DNA from: Pseudomonas sp. MF4836 | GTDB lineage: Bacteria > Pseudomonadota > Gammaproteobacteria > Pseudomonadales > Pseudomonadaceae | Length of the DNA stretch: 64,000 bases | Direction: 5' to 3' | Assembly: GCF_002018875.1 (NCBI RefSeq) | Contig: NZ_MVOL01000010.1 | Location: 186,001 to 250,000, forward strand | In this document: in pieces, positions 63,226 through 64,000 of the stretch | How positions within the stretch are numbered: position 1 is the stretch's first letter | Layout of the letters: every line of letters begins with the position of its first letter | The notes under the pieces: model-generated | What the model was told of the DNA's origin: nothing | The model's database searches: none | What the model saw: the letters and a program-made list of their open reading frames with translations, nothing else | Translations under genes and position numbers: made by a program

Positions 63226-63240
63226 AACAACAATAAATAA
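63226..63240 (+). promoter_or_regulatory. Hfq/Crc (CA) motif cluster before the first pra-like gene
   Basis: AACAACAATAAATAA contains overlapping AAnAAnAA matches and ends directly at the AGGGAAGGA ribosome binding site. Alkane genes are classic Crc targets. Confidence 0.6.
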
Positions 63241-63256
63241 AGGGAAGGACCTCATC

Positions 63257-63748
63257 ATGCTGATCACCGCCAAATTGGCTGCCCCTCTGGTACTGGCCGC
63301 GTTCGGCCTGGTTGCCTACAGCCAGGCGCAAGCCGCGCGGATCGAACCCGCCGGCAGCGATTTCACGGCCAAGGGCCCCATCAGTTTCGCTAAAAGCATC
63401 ATCAACGCCGATTGCACCATTGAAGTCAGCGGCAAGGTCAGCCCCGACGGCGCCTTTGCCAGCGTGGAGAAGGTCGGCTTCAGCGGCGGTTTCAAGTGCG
63501 GCCAGGTCGAGGCCACCCATCTGCCCTGGAAGCTGGTGGCCAAGGATGAGACCAGCGGCGCCATGTCCGGGATCCAGGTCACCGTCAATGCGCCCCTGGT
63601 GGGCGGCGATTGCGGCCCGACCACCGCCGAAGGCAGCTGGAACAACAGCAGCGGCAAGCTCCAGGCGTCCCAGGTGGCGCTGGACGGCGGCTGCACCATC
63701 AAGACCGTGTCGATCCAGATGCCGCCGACCTTTCGCGTCGTGCCCTGA
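63257..63748 (+). CDS. PraA/PraB-family alkane-oxidation activator protein
   Basis: A 163-residue exported protein. Signal peptide ends at AQA (about residue 26). The mature part is beta-rich and glycine/serine-rich, with four Cys (INADCTIEV, GFKCGQ, GGDCGPTT, DGGCTIK) likely forming two disulfides. The pattern SDFTAKGPISFAKSIINADCTIEVSGKV resembles PraB-type proteins secreted during growth on alkanes, which help hydrocarbon access at the cell surface. AAGGA precedes ATG 63257 and an A-rich Crc-type motif overlaps the leader. It follows alkB by 144 bases. Confidence 0.8.
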   Translation: MLITAKLAAPLVLAAFGLVAYSQAQAARIEPAGSDFTAKGPISFAKSIINADCTIEVSGKVSPDGAFASVEKVGFSGGFKCGQVEATHLPWKLVAKDETSGAMSGIQVTVNAPLVGGDCGPTTAEGSWNNSSGKLQASQVALDGGCTIKTVSIQMPPTFRVVP

Positions 63749-63867
63749 ACACTGACCCACAGAATTTGAGATTTGGCTGAAAGGGAAGCTCGGTCGCTGT
63801 CGTTGTACTCCGTGTTGTCTCACCCGAGGCCATTAACCCGGCGAAATGAATCGCCATACATGTGAGG

Positions 63868-63875
63868 AAAAATAA
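63868..63875 (+). promoter_or_regulatory. Hfq/Crc (CA) motif before the second pra-like gene
   Basis: AAAAATAA matches AAnAAnAA and fills the space between GAGG and the ATG at 63878, a place where Hfq/Crc would block initiation. Confidence 0.5.
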
Positions 63876-63877
63876 CA

Positions 63878-64000
63878 ATGAAAGGCATCAAAACCCTCGT
63901 TTCTGCTGCTGCTATCGCTGTTTGCCTGGGCGCTGCATCCATGGCCAGTGCCGCGAGCATCATCATCAAGGATCCAGACGCTCCAACCGGTCCGGTGGAC
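63878..64000 (+). CDS. Second PraA/PraB-like exported protein, N-terminus
   Basis: Forty-one codons are present before the window ends. A typical signal peptide (MKGIKTLVSAAAIAVCLGAA, cleavage after ASA near residue 26) leads into ASIIIKDPDAPTGPVD, which resembles the start of a PraB-type protein. GAGGA lies upstream. It is probably in one transcript with the preceding gene, 129 bases apart. The family assignment rests on context and the short N-terminus. Confidence 0.6.
   Translation, partial: MKGIKTLVSAAAIAVCLGAASMASAASIIIKDPDAPTGPVD

Overview
The window reads as chromosomal DNA of a fluorescent pseudomonad (Pseudomonas fluorescens / P. protegens / P. chlororaphis type). It has high GC and the complete mannitol/arabitol locus mtlEFGK-D-Y-Z. 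It also has an OprD porin, lpxO, Ku/LigD, ecotin, the Pseudomonas-typical DUF1652 and DUF2790 small proteins, an SfnR-like sigma-54 activator, and alkB with PraA/PraB-type alkane-oxidation genes. Genes are dense on both strands. I see no tRNA, rRNA, complete IS element or CRISPR array.

Layout. 1-10 kb is mostly core: the N-terminal part of a NadR-like kinase behind a decayed pnuC start, a Cache-type chemoreceptor with a possible sigma-28 promoter, uppP, a DUF1294 protein, an MmcQ/YjbR protein, a LysR/azoR divergent pair, a secreted hydrolase, an MFS transporter and the YbiT-type ABC-F ATPase. The C-terminal remnant of a phage-type integrase lies at 9.9-10.1 kb. 10-18 kb is more accessory: lineage-specific proteins, a MarR/FAD-monooxygenase operon with a clear operator, and a group resembling orphan toxin-immunity genes (ankyrin, SMI1/KNR4, Imm26-like). 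18-25 kb holds lpxO, the NHEJ pair ligD-ku and a PQQ sugar dehydrogenase.

24.3-28.1 kb carries a compact system: a GNAT acetyltransferase fused to a C39-like cysteine peptidase, divergent from a RimK-like ATP-grasp ligase, followed by a CorA-like transporter whose GMN motif reads GMS. Next comes a threonine dehydratase lacking the ACT domains, preceded by what looks like a full transcription attenuator (Ile-containing leader peptide, three mutually exclusive hairpins, terminator). 29-34.7 kb has NIPSNAP, ecotin, DUF1652, DUF2790, an epimerase-like protein without its catalytic YxxxK, and OprD with a structured, AT-rich upstream region.

34.7-43.1 kb is the mtl operon. Mannitol or arabitol is imported by MtlEFGK and oxidised by MtlD, and the ketoses are phosphorylated by MtlZ and MtlY. 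An AraC-family gene sits divergently where mtlR might be expected but has a different N-terminal type. 44.5-54.9 kb is a probable sulfur-scavenging operon: an SsuA-like binding protein, a secretory lipase, two flavin-dependent monooxygenases, a Tat-lipoprotein peptide/nickel-type binding protein and a TonB receptor. It has a -24/-12 promoter and a divergent sigma-54 activator, but no ABC permease or ATPase. 55-57 kb is a TetR/MFS efflux unit with the same 16-bp palindrome in front of both genes.

57-64 kb looks like a hydrocarbon-oxidation locus. A ferritin-like PF10118 protein, an SDR and a Baeyer-Villiger monooxygenase face a membrane-anchored alpha/beta hydrolase and alkB, followed by two PraA/PraB-like genes. 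The last two have A-rich Hfq/Crc-type motifs at their ribosome binding sites, and similar motifs occur in the leaders of mtlE and mtlZ, suggesting shared catabolite repression.
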